This document shows, piece after piece, positions 10,165 to 23,275 of a DNA stretch of 64,000 nucleotides. Source of the DNA: Polytrichum commune (Eukaryota > Streptophyta > Polytrichopsida > Polytrichales > Polytrichaceae); the NCBI GenBank assembly GCA_950295325.1, contig OX485809.1, positions 5,828,001-5,892,000 on the forward strand, in the 5' to 3' direction. The translations under genes were made by a program, and so were the position numbers. How positions within the stretch are numbered: position 1 is the stretch's first letter; every line of letters begins with the position of its first letter. Under the pieces are notes generated by a model. The model did no database searches and was not told the origin of the DNA. It saw only the letters and a program-made list of their open reading frames with translations.

Positions 10165-12774
10165 TCAAATGCATTGCCACAATATATAAGAGAAAAGCCC
10201 CTGCCTGAAGACTCTCCACTCTTTAAAGCAGATAGTCTACAGGCAGAAGCTTTTCACTTTATGAAATCTGGCAAGGCCTGATTGGTCAAGAAAGGGCTTT
10301 TCACGTGCATTTGTCAAAGGGGGAGTTTAGAAATAGGTAATTACAAAAGTTTGTGTAACATATGCCCTGGTAATTTCATCCAGGAGCAGCAGAAATCTGT
10401 CACATCCGGCCATCCCCATCCAAAAAAGGCCAGGGAAAGAGCTGGAGCTAGCTCAGGTGGGTAAGATTTTGCATATTGGCTACTTGGTAATTTGAATGCA
10501 GCATCTTAAGTCAACAGGAAGAAATAACTGCGCTGTTGTGTTGATACATGAAATCAATCTGGTCCCAAGCTTTACCTGTACACTGAAGCAATTGCTTACA
10601 CATACCTTCTTGCTTCATTATCAATTGATAATACTTCCATCAACATGGCTACAATTGCTAGAAGTGAGGAGAGGAGAGATGGTGCCAATTTTGCCATCAG
10701 TGTGCATTATGGTGTTGCTCCTTTTTTGAGTTGGTCTAAGATTACCTGTAATCTTGAAATGGGCATCACAAGTATTAAAGGGCCTCCAAAGACAATTGCC
10801 TCCTTTCAAAGGCAACCATCTTGAAATGGGCACAGACAAGCCGGTATGCACCTTTCTCTTGCAAGGTAAGCCCCTAAGTTGATTAAAAATATCCAGTTCA
10901 CTCATATTCTCCCACTATGATTGGGTGAACCATAGACAAAAGGGTGCACCAAAGATGAAATGCTAGGAAGTCACCATGTAAACACTATTCGCCTTATGGG
11001 CTGAACCTCATGGTTACCATGGGATCTAGGTTCGAGACTTCGGTTTAAGCTACCCATGAACAAGTGATGTGTGAATTGAACTACAACTTCACTACACTAT
11101 TTATGGTGTTTAGTGTCACATGCATAATGGTGTCACTCACCCTATTTTGAGGCATATGCTAGGTTACATTGATGATTAACAACTTCATCATGAGTGTCAT
11201 CTCATGACACTTGGCATACAATTGCCTTTACAAATATCTTGGCATGAGCATGTTCAATAGTGTTATGAGGTGCATGCCTATGCTACACAATGGTTTACAA
11301 GTTGATTAAAGTGTATATAAATGACACTTGCCACTAGTATGTCCAAGAATAACTTCCTCTTGCATACTAAAATGTAAACACATGACACTTGTCATTAGTA
11401 CTCTCAAAAATATAATCCCCTTGCATACCAAAACACAAGACTATCATCTAACGTATCCCAATGTGCTACTCTAATCGTCATAATGTAGATATTTTTTCCC
11501 TTGAAGAAGTTACTTATGTTGACGAATGGAATCATATTGACAATTAGCGGTCATGACACTTTGAGACCTCTAGGCATCTAGTTTGGGCCCTTCACAAATA
11601 GTGTGTGACACTAAATACCATAAAGGGTGTACACTTATTCTGGTAAATATTATGGGCACATTTATAATGTGACTTACCATGGACGCCCTTGTAGTGTGAC
11701 CCACACAATACATCATCACATTAAAATAATGTGCAACCCTTGTTATGCTTGTCATGCCCTTGTGACATACCCACCTCTTGCCCTCAAGTTGGAAGTCTTT
11801 CAAGTGCACTTCATTTTCAATCCAATAGAAATGACGTAACCTACGACATGGACCTCTAATGTGATATTGTGGGTTGGTAAACAGCAATATCCTCAATGTT
11901 TTTAGAGTGTGAGAGTAATCTCAACAATGTGGCCCACAGTATTTAACGTAATTGGTGTAGTCCTGGTAATGCCCCATGACTGCTAGCACTGGTACTAATG
12001 GGCACAAAGTGGGATAATAATTGTTTACTCAGCTCCTGGCATGCAGATTCATGATTGGTAATATTTGTGCATACCGGGAGAAAGTGATAACCTGCACACC
12101 TATTTGATAACACCAAATAAACACCATGTCAAATTGAAATCTGTATCCTTTCAAGGAGAATATTACAAATATTGCATTGCGCTTATGACATAATTTGTCT
12201 TCAGAGCCCATGATATTCTGGAACTTCAGAGCCAAATAGCACCAGCAAAACTGCACCAACCTCCTGGTTAGACAAAATTTGCCAATCATCAGAACAGCTA
12301 TCTCAATTTTGGAAAACTCGAAATATCCATCTCACAGATATTGCAACTCGATCCAGAATGAACAACCCTTCAAGCAATACTTCAACATGGAAACAAGTTC
12401 AAGATGAAATTACAGAGACTTGAAGAAGCTTGAGAATATGTTAAGTTGTTATGGGGATATAACTTACAGAATTGTTCTGTTACTTCTGGCAGTAAACTTA
12501 AAATGTCATTGCATGAAGTCACCATGTAAAATAAGGTCTAACTAAACTACATCTTCAGCAATCCAACACATCGTTGCCATTACAATATGTCTCAAGAAAA
12601 CAATCTTCAACAACCCACAACAACAATGTTGAGTGTGAGAAAATCCTTCCAAGTAACCTCACAGCCTGACCACAGTCACTGTACAAGAAAACTTCTCGTC
12701 GACGTGTTACAAACAACATCAAGTCTCCAATCCCCATATAAGAATAACTAGATACATTACAGGTAGATGTTTGA
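10165..12774. other. Intergenic region between convergent kinase and DNA glycosylase genes
   Basis: The kinase stop is at 10162-10164 and the glycosylase stop, on the other strand, at 12775-12777, so this 2.6 kb holds two 3' ends. Two short open stretches flanked by splice-like signals (about 10382-10456 and 10790-10866) could not be tied to a gene. A probable inverted-repeat element sits at 11093-11632. No other gene is supported. Confidence 0.6.
11093..11632. mobile_element. Possible miniature inverted-repeat element, ~540 bp
   Basis: The left edge reads TACACTATTTATGGTGTTTA followed by GTGTCACA. The reverse complement of the right edge (about 11604-11632) reads TACACCCTTTATGGTATTTA followed by GTGTCACA. 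This gives inverted ends of about 28 bp with few mismatches. I found no clear target duplication and no transposase, so the class is unknown. Confidence 0.45.
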
Positions 12775-15351
12775 TTAGCTTGTATTCATTTTTAGGGGTA
12801 CTAAAGTAGACCTAGGTGCACTAATCCAAGGAGTTCCAGCAATGGCAAAACGCCATGGTGCAGCCACATCTTGAGGTGCTGCATACTCAATCCCTACCCT
12901 TGGTCCCGCAAGTATTGCCCCTGGTGGTGGGCCATCCAAAAGTTCCAAACCACCTATCACCATTTAGGGATACAAAGAAGAACTAATTCAGTGAATCAAT
13001 CATTAAGAGAGTGAAATAACAGAAAACCAAGAATAACATTTTATCTATCCAAGAAGATGCTTATTGTGAGCATGCTGTAAGGTTAAGAGAACCTAAAATG
13101 GGCACTTTTAGATCTTCGCCTACTTATCCTAGGATAATAAACACACAATTCGTACAAGATGAATAGCAAATCCAAATAGACGCCATAGCCATTTTCCTTG
13201 TCATTAATATTTGAATGGTTAAGGATTGATCATGTAGTCCAACCCCTTTAAAACAAATGTCTTTTCGATGTCTGTTCAGTACAGATAGGAAGCTCACCAG
13301 GTAGATAAAGTGGATGGCATGACCATTCAGTTGTTAAACCCAAAGCCTGGCCAACCTTCCAAAAAACAAGGAAAATCACCAACCTTTAGAAGGCTCCTGT
13401 GATGCACTGTGCTTGTATTCTAGTTACTAGTGAACATCTATTTAAAACCCAAGTCAAGGAAGTGAGAAAAATAATATTGAGTTTAAAGTGCCAGTTGCTA
13501 TGGTTTACCTTGCCTGGTCCATTGAGAAGCAACGGTTTAACTGCACTCTGTTTCCGACGAAGTTGAATTGTTGCCAAACCTGTGCACATCCCAGGTTTAT
13601 TATTTATTTGCATATTTGAACTACCTCAAAAATAGATTGTAGGAAACAAAAAATACCAGAACAATTGGAGTCTGAAGCCTCACAAAGTATGAAGATCATT
13701 TCATCCTAACTCGACAGCTGTTCCAAATTGTGGATTTAGTCGGACTAGAAACATATAGGTAGTAGTATTCAATATATATATATTACAGATATTTATATAT
13801 TTACCATGCACAGGTGAACAAGCTCGGATGAGTACAGCGGCACCCACACCCGCCTTATCGGCCACCACATTAAGCATGATGTTAATGCCGTAACACAAAT
13901 ACACATACGCATGACCACCTGCTTGAAACTGCACCACTCAAACATTTTCTGTCAACATGGTGAAATTCATGAGCTTATTTTCGAAACAATGAATGACTTT
14001 GAACCATGCCTATGATTGGAACTCAAGAGATGAGATTGTTCAAGAAAGCAACATGTGGAGGAGTCCAACAACGTAAAAACATTGCAAGTATGGATGGAAG
14101 TGCCAAATTTTACACAAAGAGATGTACCATGGCTTCTGTTCGAGCAGTTTGGCCAAATCGCCCATGGCACGCTGTGTCTTCTGGTCTGTACGCCTCCACC
14201 TGGTTACAAAATACATATGACAACACCAGTTGATGTGGTGGTCAGGCCAAGCTATTTTGCTACTGTGTCTATTCTTGATTGGATGAGGAGGCAACATGAC
14301 CACCCGTAATTGATGACCCTACCATGGTCTGACCACTACGGCCGGCAATGAGCACATGTTGCCTGCCAGCTATCAGGGGCTGAAGTAAGCACCCATTAAC
14401 TAGTTCATAATGACGTCGAATGATACTCCTACCAACAAAATTGCACTCAGGAATGAACACTCCCCCCAACTGACAATGTGCTAGTGCAATGTGCTTGCCA
14501 GAACCTGCCCTTAAAGACATATTAGCATACCCTACACCATTGACCAGATGTTGCAACATGGTATTGGAAGAAGACGATATCTGTCCACTGGTCTCAACTA
14601 TTTGAAGAGAAGGTGAGATCACAACCTACCTCTGTGATCTGCAATATGACATCATCTCGTCGCAACAGCTTCCCAAGAAGACGAGGAGCCAAGTCTAGAG
14701 CATCGCACGAGTAGAAGTCTGCACCCAATTGCGTGTACTTCTCTTCGTGTAATGAGTGCGTGACGACAGTCGTCACGTGTTTATCAACATGTTTGATCTT
14801 CTTTGTGCCCTCAGCAGGTTCCTCATCTCCTTCTGAAACTGGTAAAACACTGAAACATAAGCTAAACCACACAACAAAATCCATCATCCAAAAGACCTTT
14901 ACAAAGGAAAATTTAAATACAGACTTCCCTATTGACAAATAAAAAAAGAGGCATGGGTACTCCAGTTTCTGTAATCAGCAAGACTGACATCTTATGTGCT
15001 ACCTATATCACAGGTTTTTGTCTTAGTGTGACAAGTTAATGGCTCCATATGGCACCTACTTGAGACATGAGATGTTTTCGTGGCACCTGAATTACCGACA
15101 CATTTTTGTTCACAGGGAAATTTTATAGATCAAATTACATCTTAAAATAAATGGGGTGATACTCCACCTGCCTTTTTCTTGTATGAAACTGCTACCTTTT
15201 TCTGCACGATCTGCCCTGCCGCAGACTTCCTTGCAAAATAGGGCGAGGTCACTCTCAATGAGGCAGCTTTCTTGGCAGATTTCTCCAGTGCTCGTGAAGA
15301 CCGCCGCCGCGACCCCTGAGGATTTTCAAACTTTCCTTCACTCGACTCCAT
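12775..15351 (-). CDS. MAG: DNA-3-methyladenine glycosylase (alkyladenine DNA glycosylase, AAG/MPG family)
   Basis: Exons in coding order: 15351-15168, 14832-14630, 14199-14128, 13928-13805, 13579-13509, 13355-13298, 12953-12775; 891 nt, 296 aa, all GT-AG with consistent phases. The enzyme cuts alkylated purines such as 3-methyladenine from DNA by N-glycosyl hydrolysis, starting base-excision repair in the nucleus. Residues about 1-75 are basic and Ser/Lys/Arg-rich (GSRRRSSRALEKSAKKAA), suggesting nuclear targeting. The core starts at DFYSCDALDLAPRLLGKLL. The active site ITEVEAYRPEDTACHGRFG gives Glu131 as the water-activating residue, by analogy with human Glu125. The DNA-binding HAYVYLCYGINIMLNVV and the C-terminal GPRVGIEY and WRFAIAGTPWIS motifs are present. 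Length is close to plant homologues and nothing essential is missing. The 72-nt third exon is easily overlooked. Confidence 0.94.
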
Positions 15352-18300
15352 TTGATCTTCGTTGTTGCAACTCTGAAACTGTATGCAAAGGTATTTGAAA
15401 TTTGCAAGTATTTTCTGCTAGTTTAGTCCAATCAGGATGGTTTATGATGACCACTCCTGGATCTCAGCCTCCGTCGAGTTGAATGTGACCTTTATTCTCA
15501 ATTCACAAAACAGAACTGCTTCACAATAGGACTCAACGTGAGAATTTGAAATAAAAAATTTGCTGTGATTCAAATAGCAAACCTCATTCAATTCACCTTT
15601 CAATTTGCCACATTAACCCATAAAAATCAGCATCATCGTGTAAACAACAATCCGACTGACTGGACTCACAAACTGATGAAGCCCCAAAACCCCAAAACCC
15701 TATAAACCAGACAACAAATCTTTCAACACAAGAAACTTTCGGGAAACTTTCAACACAGGAGCAAAACAACAACAACAACAACAAACAATACCTGAGTTAC
15801 TCCACACCCAGTTTTTAGAAAATGTCAACGACACGAACAATACTCTCTTTGTGCAGATCTGTGCATGAAATCAAGTGAATAACACCAGCACATAATTTAC
15901 AAGGTTATCCCTCAACAAACAGATTGCCTCTCTCTTCCTCGGAACTGAAACACTTCAATGCGTCATGCTTTGCTCATCTCACTTCATACAACATCATCAT
16001 CACAAGGTGCAACGAATGTACTTACATTCAAGTAGAAGCTTTGTCAACATGCGTAGCTTAATGAAGACTCAATTGAGTCGCCTGATTCCAGAAGCTAAGT
16101 TGCCAGGAGAATGAATGCCAAACCACAGAGTAAGTTGGCCACTTAATGATGTGATCCTCACTCTCTTCAAGAACAAGTTTAGGGTGGTGAGTGCACCTAT
16201 TGAGGTACTACTGAGGCCTTAAAAGCGACACTTTGAGAAACTTTTGCTATTCAGGCAGTTTAAATAGCCTGGACATTTTTCAAAAAAAAAATCCATAGAT
16301 TAGCAAACCTATAAATAGTATACCAAAAAAGTTCAAAAAGTAATAAATTCATGTGCAACCTATAGAAATTCGCAAATTCGTCTTAAGGAACAAGCCTTTT
16401 ACTCTTCATTAGGGGGGTTTATTGGTGTTGGATTGCTAGGTGAGAATCATCACAAAATCAATCTTATTGCAGATGAAGATCTTCTATTAAATGAAAGTGT
16501 TGTTGCTTTTTGCATTGGTCATTATTATTAGCTCCACTTAACATGTCAAAAGACAAAGGGCCAAGACCTTCGGCCCATCACTTGACAAATCACTCCTAAA
16601 ATGCCCATCACTTGACATATGAAATTTCAAAACACATGTTAACATCTTATCATTAGGAATTGTCAATGTAGTAAGCTTGGAACTCAGTGCATCCACCTTT
16701 GCAACCGCTTTCGAAGGTTATAACTTACCGAGCTCACATTTCAAGTGTCTTTACCCACTATCCAACGATAAATGGGTTAAATTTCCAATCATTGTTGACT
16801 TAATAGCATTTCTCTATATTTGAAGCATAGATAGATTTCGGTGTCAATTTTTAAGAAACACTCAGCAATGAAGGAGTTTTTTCCCTATGCAAGCTCACAA
16901 GTGTATTTTTCCAATTTCCACAAAGTATCGATAATAGAGGTCACTGACAACTACATAATAAAAGTGATTTAATTGCAAATTGTTTCAATTTGTACTATTT
17001 CTCTATGTTGTCATGATTAAAAAAGAAATAGAAATAAGCAAGAGTTTACAAAAGCCTTCAATTTGAAAAATTAGGTGTCAATATACATGTTGAAATTTGA
17101 CCAACCTGTCAAAAAACTGGTCATGTAAAAATCGGCCATCGCATGAAAGGTTGGATCCTTTGTAAGAAATCAACACCTTAGGATAGATCCCCAATTAGCC
17201 ATTGTTAGCACTTCATGAGGCATAGAGAACAACCATTGATGAACTATTATGATCGAGCATTTAGAGGTGTTAGACTATTCAATTTATGTTTGTGGAGGGG
17301 AAATATTTGCAAACAAATAAGTAATAATGAGCTAGAATAAATCGTTTGAGATTGACAATCCCATTTTGAGACAAGTTTGTACGTTGTAAATGTAACTACA
17401 CTTATTTTGGTATGTGACCTTTGTTGAACACCATATATTAGGATATATGGAAACTTAGCATTATGTAACATGGCCTCCAAAACATTGAATCCAAGTGGAG
17501 GCATAGCATGAAAAAATAAGAAAAAATAGATGTTGCTTAGGTGCAACGTGAATGGGGGTTGCATTATAGCATGACCTATATGCAGACATGCCGTAATAAT
17601 TTGTGAGTGTATCTTATTTTAACTTAATTTTATAAAGAGCCTATTTATTTGAGCTCCTTGTTAAGAAGTACACTCCCCTAGCTAATAATTCTCTTTGGCT
17701 ATATAATTGTGTAATTTTTGGGCCTACGGTTCCCTGCAATAGAAAACCTGAAATCCGATGCAAACAATCAGTTGAAGGACAAAGCATGTTAAGTTTGAAT
17801 GACGGGAAAGACGAGATTGCGTATATAAGTAGCTCATTGTGACTAAGACAAACGAGTGGAGGCTCCACATAGGTAGGACCACGCATTTGACAAATTTAAA
17901 CTTCAATAAACTACATAAAAGAACATCATACGCAAGTGTAGCATGTCAATTGTGGTCCCACATTAGATCACAATCACGAGGTTTTAGGCAAGGCCATCAC
18001 ATGCTATTCAAAAAAACACTCTATCTCATGCAAAAGGTAGGCCCTGACCTGGATGGGTAGCACATCAAATTGATGCCCTTGTATAATAATTATAGGATTT
18101 TCTTTATTATTTATAAATTTGATAAATATTTGGGATACGATTTAGATATTTTGAGTCGCATGCTTCTGAATTGGGCCACTTTGAGACACCAATCCAACAA
18201 GATAATTGGCACCTAAATTAGATTAGTGTAAATACCCAAACTCACCAAAGTGTTGGGAATAGGTGTCACTACCTTGAATTAATGTAGATGGGGATGGCTC

Positions 18301-19295
18301 AAAACATAACACCGTAGCTTGATAGCTAGTTCGGCACAGATGTGCCGGATAATCATTTAAAGTGCCAAAAGTTGGTCCAACACTTCAAAATAATAATTTA
18401 CAAAACTTCAACGATTTTCCTATGACACAATAGGCTTAATTAGGTTTAATTACACTTAATTAGCTTGAATGTGTGTAAATACTTGTAGAAATTTACTTGT
18501 AAAAGGAGAAGGCATTAATAAAATATTATAAAACACATTAGCAAAGATTTAAAAATTATTATAATATCAATTTAATATGAAAAGGCCCTTTCAAATGGTA
18601 AATCACAAAATTATCACCTCAATGCTAATGAGGAATTTATGATGTCTTTACCTTCCAAGTAAATTACATACTTTATTGATGGTTTCACTTTGGGTATGAA
18701 ATCCTAATAAATTTTTTATTTACCAAGTGGAAGTGAATGTATATATATTTGATTTTGGGCCTTGAAGTTGAGGTGCACTCAATATGGGTTTTGTGGACTA
18801 GACGTACAACTTTTCTTTTGAAGTTGGGCGGGGTTGGCAACGATTTTTGGTTAGGTTCAAAAAAAAATTTATGGGGCTGCCTGAGGGTTGTGGGTTGCGA
18901 GCTCCCAATGTCGTGTAGAGAGGGGTCCGCTTTAGGAAAGCACTGGGCTTCTGGCTGCAACTGGCTTTGCTTGCCGGACCGTCGAATCTTCAATGTTGTG
19001 TAAATACCAATTGTGTGTCACTGCAGCTCGAGTACCAACCACCACTAACAAACGACACTAAAACATAGCAAGGTCACACATGAACAACACATCTCGACAT
19101 GCCCCCCTTAGCTGACTATGGAGTCCCGCCAAGTAGCTAGGACCAACGCCAATCCGAGGGTATAGATAATGACGGATTGCTCCGCAACCAACTAGCGCAG
19201 CGAACGTCATTCCAAGGAATTATAGCCTGGGTGCAATGTGAGCCCCATCCTTAATCGCCTCTGATCGTTGGCCATCAGATTCCACAAAATTAATT
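15352..19295. other. Gene-poor intergenic region upstream of the glycosylase
   Basis: The first part, from 15352, should hold the glycosylase promoter and 5' leader, including a short (CAA)n run near 15767-15784. The remainder is AT-rich with only short chance reading frames. I see no gene, RNA gene or clear element in it. The Gypsy remnant's downstream edge may begin somewhere near 19000. Confidence 0.55.
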
Positions 19296-22283
19296 TCACT
19301 GCCTCGTGTTGATTGCGTCTCTAAGCCATAACTCCTCATCTTCCATTTGGACAAGTAAAAGATGATGAAAACCACACATGATCATTAAGTACAATTGGTG
19401 GGAGCACCAAGTACCGAAGATCCTCGACAGCGAGGACAACTCCACTGTCCAGATGGTAGAGAAGTCAAGGGTGGCCTCAAGCATGTCATGTGCCAACCAC
19501 GTTGACACTGATCACACAAGAGCATAGTAGCCACTCATTTCTTCTCTCCACACACAAAACATGGAAGACCCTCTGGCACGACAGCTAGTTCATGATGAAT
19601 TGTACCCTCAATGGGTAGATGATATGGGACACAGTTTTTGGAATGTTCGCGACATTCCCTGTCATCCTTGCCTTCCAACAACAACAAACCACTCGGCAAC
19701 ACCCCTTCACCCGAAGGATAGTGCGCCCCGCCCTGATATTCAATGTCGTAGGCGCCTCACGTTGAAGATAAACATAATCCCCTTGCCGAAATCTCCGCAA
19801 CTAAGGTCGGTAAGCACCACTGCGAATGCGTGCATAACGCAATGTGTCACGGTGCTGAGCAATGGACAAATTCTCCATGGCCATAGGCATGGCTCTCTGG
19901 AAGAATTGAGCCCGCTCCTGCAAACACTCTGCCCAAATGTTTGGGTCATCCAAGTCCATAACAAGACCTAACTTTTCCCGAATAGAACTCGGAAGAATAG
20001 GCTCACATCCATACAATAACTGATACGGGCTGTAGGATGCCAAAGAAGCCTGCCTACTAAATCAATAGCCCATAGCAATCCAAGGCAACATAAGATCCCA
20101 ATCCCGGTGGCTTCCCCGAAGTAATCCATACTTCCTCAAACCGCGCTTGGTTGTCTGAACAACCTGTTCAGCCAACCCATCTGCCTCCGGATGATCCCGA
20201 GAGGTGGTACGGTGATCTATGAGCGCCTTAGTGCACAACTCCTCAAAAGCACCAAGGAACTCCCTCCCTTGATCCGTCTACATCTCAGCCGGTGCTCCAA
20301 AACGCGCTAACACACGATCTAAAAAGGCGGCCACGGCCAACTCTGCAAAGTTTTGGGGTAGAGCAACAAGCTCAATCCACTTGCTAAAATGCTCTACCAT
20401 CACCAAAACGTACTTTGCTCCACGTGGTGTAACCACCAACGGTCCTGCAAAGTCCAACGACCAACGGTAGTCTAATCTTATGATAGGTAAGGGCTGTAAC
20501 TGAGGTGATAAGGTGTTAAAGCTAGACCTGACCCGGTCACAAACTTCACACCTCCCGACATAGGCAGCCACCTGCTAATACATGCCAGTCCACTAATATT
20601 GACCACGCAACATCGAATGTGTTCTGCGTATGCCAAAATGGTCAAGTTTCTCGTGCATTTGTCGCACCAAGGAGGCCCTCTGATCCGGCCTAGGAACAAT
20701 ACGCCTTGTCCCATCCGGCCACAATCGAAATAACAAACCGTTCTCCCAACGGAACCTTGTTATTCGATGTCCAATCCTATCCCTTTCCATTGCCGAAATA
20801 GACAAAAGAAAGGTACCATGTTGAAGCTTATGCAATACGGGAAGATCCTCCCATATATCCACAATAGCTTGAGGCCGATCAGTCTCATTATCCGAACCCT
20901 GTATCGGAATCTCAACAGATGCACCAGAAATAAAGTGAGGTAAGCAGCCGCATGCCAACCTGGAACCGCCTCTCGATCACAATCTCCATGCCACCTGGCC
21001 CCGGTCAAGTCCTAATCCGAAGGACTTGGATTGCATGAGAGTCCATCTGCATCCATGTTGGTAATCCCAGCACGGTGTACCACCTCAAAATCATACTCTT
21101 AGAGCAATAAAGCCCACCTGGCAAGCTTGCCAGTAAGCTTATCCGACTCCATGAGTAACCGTAACGGCTGATGGTCAGTCACTAAAGTAAAGTTTTAACC
21201 ATAAAGATACGGCTGAAAATGGGCAATAGCCCATACCGCTGCCAATGTTTCTTCCTCATAGGACGAATAATTAGCCTCCGCCGTGTTATTGCTTCGCGAA
21301 GCATAAGCAACAACATACTTCCGGCCAAAATCATCCTTTTGAGTGAGAACCGCTCCCAAATCCAATGAACTCCAATCCATATGCAACTGGAAGGATTTGG
21401 AGACATCCGGACGTCGAAGCACTAGAGCCGCACCCAGTTTCTGCTTCAACGTCTCAAATGTCTGCTGCTGTTCACGACTCCAAGTCCAAGGTTGGTCCTT
21501 GCTCGTGAGAATGGTGAGAGGCTTGGCGATCAAGCTAAAGTTCTTGACGAATCGACGATAGTAATTCGCCAAGCCCAAGAAAACACGAAGTCTCGGCACA
21601 TCGACCGGTGCCGGGATCTTCTACAAAGCGTCCACCTAAACCAGCTTGTTGCACCCCAAGACCTCTTGGAATAATCATATGACTTAGATATGCTAGTCGG
21701 TCATGGAAAAACTTGCACTTGCAAGCACAATCCCCACCGCCGTAATCACTAAAAAACGGCCTGAAAATGCTTTACATGCTCCTGTGGTCTTTTGCTGAAA
21801 ATGATCACATCATCAATGTAACACCGAGCAAAAGGTAGACAAGAGAGAACTTGGTCCATCACTCTCTGAAACTCAGCATGCGCATTCTTGAGGCCAAATG
21901 GAAGAAACTTCCAATGGTATAGTTGATCCTTCCCATCGTGATCGATCAACATCCCAAAATGCGGTTTTCACCCGATCTCCCGTAAGTAATGGGAGCTGGT
22001 GATATCCGGATCTCAAGTCTAGGGTGCTAAAGACCCGAGAAAATCCAATGGCATCGAACAACTCCTCCGGGATTGGCATGGGATATCGATCCGACTTGGT
22101 CTTCCGATTAACTGGATGGTAATCCCCACACATCCATTTCTCCGTCCAATTGCCAAAGATATCCTTCTTTGATGGCATAACCGTAGCACAAGCATACTCT
22201 CCGTTAGAAAGTTCGATTAACCCTGCTGCCAAGAGCTCTCGACAACGAGCCTGAACGCCAATCCGCGGCCGCCGACGCCGCAT
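19296..22283 (-). mobile_element. Ty3/Gypsy LTR retrotransposon remnant (pol region)
   Basis: Read on the minus strand from 22283 downward, the pol domains appear in Ty3/Gypsy order. Reverse transcriptase lies at about 22280-21750, with FSTLDLRSGYHQ and a CYIDDVIIFS catalytic motif. RNase H lies at about 21600-21195, with LGLANYYRRFVKNFS just before it. The integrase zinc-binding and core parts lie at about 20960-20280, with SLDFAGPL. The integrase C-terminal part and what follows lie at about 20045-19296. It is broken in several places and non-functional. Gag and protease are not recognisable and no LTR pair was found, so both ends appear lost. It is probably old. Confidence 0.85.
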
Positions 22284-23032
22284 ACCGTGATATCAATTGT
22301 CTTCAAAACTTCTTCTTTCTTTCAAATCTTTACAAAAAAAATCTATCGACAAGTGTTACTCCCTCAAAGAATTGTTGCCAACAAAAGACTTGTCCGTCTT
22401 TTTGTGGTCGGTCGAAGTCTCAACCCTTCTATACAAGAGCTAACAGACTTCCCTCCACTCAAACTAGCACAACTTTTATTTTTGCTAACTCTCATTCAAG
22501 CAAGTGTTCACTCTCGAGAAAACATCACCATGAAACGTAACTCCTGTATTTTTTTATTTCAAGATTCTCGTAAAAATCCACTCACACACCATGAGCTTCC
22601 AACAACAACAAAAAAAACTCTTCTCTCTCCAACCTCTTCTCTCCCTCTGAGTCTTCTCTCCAACCACACACGTGAGATAAGGCCTCAAAATCCTCCTCTT
22701 ATCCTCATCACATGATTTCTAATTATCCATTGGTCTAAAGATAAACTAAGGATAAAACTAGAAATAAGGCTAAAAGGGTAATAAGAGTAAACTAAGAGTA
22801 AAAAAGATAGATAAAAATAAAAAAGATAAACTAAAAATCACTAAGAATAACTATGAGTAAACAAAAAGGTAATCTAATTCTACTCCCTTTTACTTTCCTC
22901 CAAATGAAGGAATCACAATGAAACACAAAATACGTACACATGTATATAGTGTACGTATTTACAATACGACACCGGCCCTTATCTTTTAGGGGACCCTTTC
23001 CTTAAAAAACTCATTGGGGGTGTTTTAGCATC

Positions 23033-23275
23033 TGACTTAAAAGAGATTGGACTATGTCTTCAAATACCAATAACTACTCTACACTTAATTGTGAACACAA
23101 TTGGGAGGACCTATGTATCCAGTTAAGAAATCAACAAACATGCACTTCCAATAACCATAACTTAATTAAGGGAGGTCTGATTTTCAATATGGTTTTTGTA
23201 GGTGTTTCATCATAGATTTGCTAATGCAACACAAGTTTCGTTATGTAAATCTAATTGGTAGGAGTTGGAAAATAT
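23033..23275 (+). repeat. Dispersed repeat family D, copy 1
   Basis: This matches 48480-48705 on the same strand, with shared words including AGATTGGACTATGTCTTCAAA, ACACAATTGGGA, AACATGCACTTCCAATAA, GAGGTCT and AATGCAACACAA followed by GTTTCGTT (first word is 21 letters in consensus, given here as a loose description). Identity looks like 75-80 percent by eye. The AGATTGGACTATGT core also occurs in family C, so C and D may share an ancestor. Neither has an open reading frame. Confidence 0.65.

Noticed and set aside
10382-10456. Exon-like piece (QEQQKSVTSGHPHPKKARERA) bounded by CAG and GTGGGT after the kinase stop
   Set aside because: The kinase already ends with a stop at 10164, and no partner exon in a matching phase was found. 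It may be a spliced 3' UTR piece or chance.
10790-10866. Second exon-like piece (LPPFKGNHLEMGTDKPVCTF) ending at a GTAAGC donor
   Set aside because: I recognise no family, and it has no acceptor-linked neighbour. Insufficient evidence for a gene.
22287-22715. 142-codon plus-strand frame beside the Gypsy remnant
   Set aside because: Low-complexity CT- and AC-rich sequence with no domain and no splice partners.
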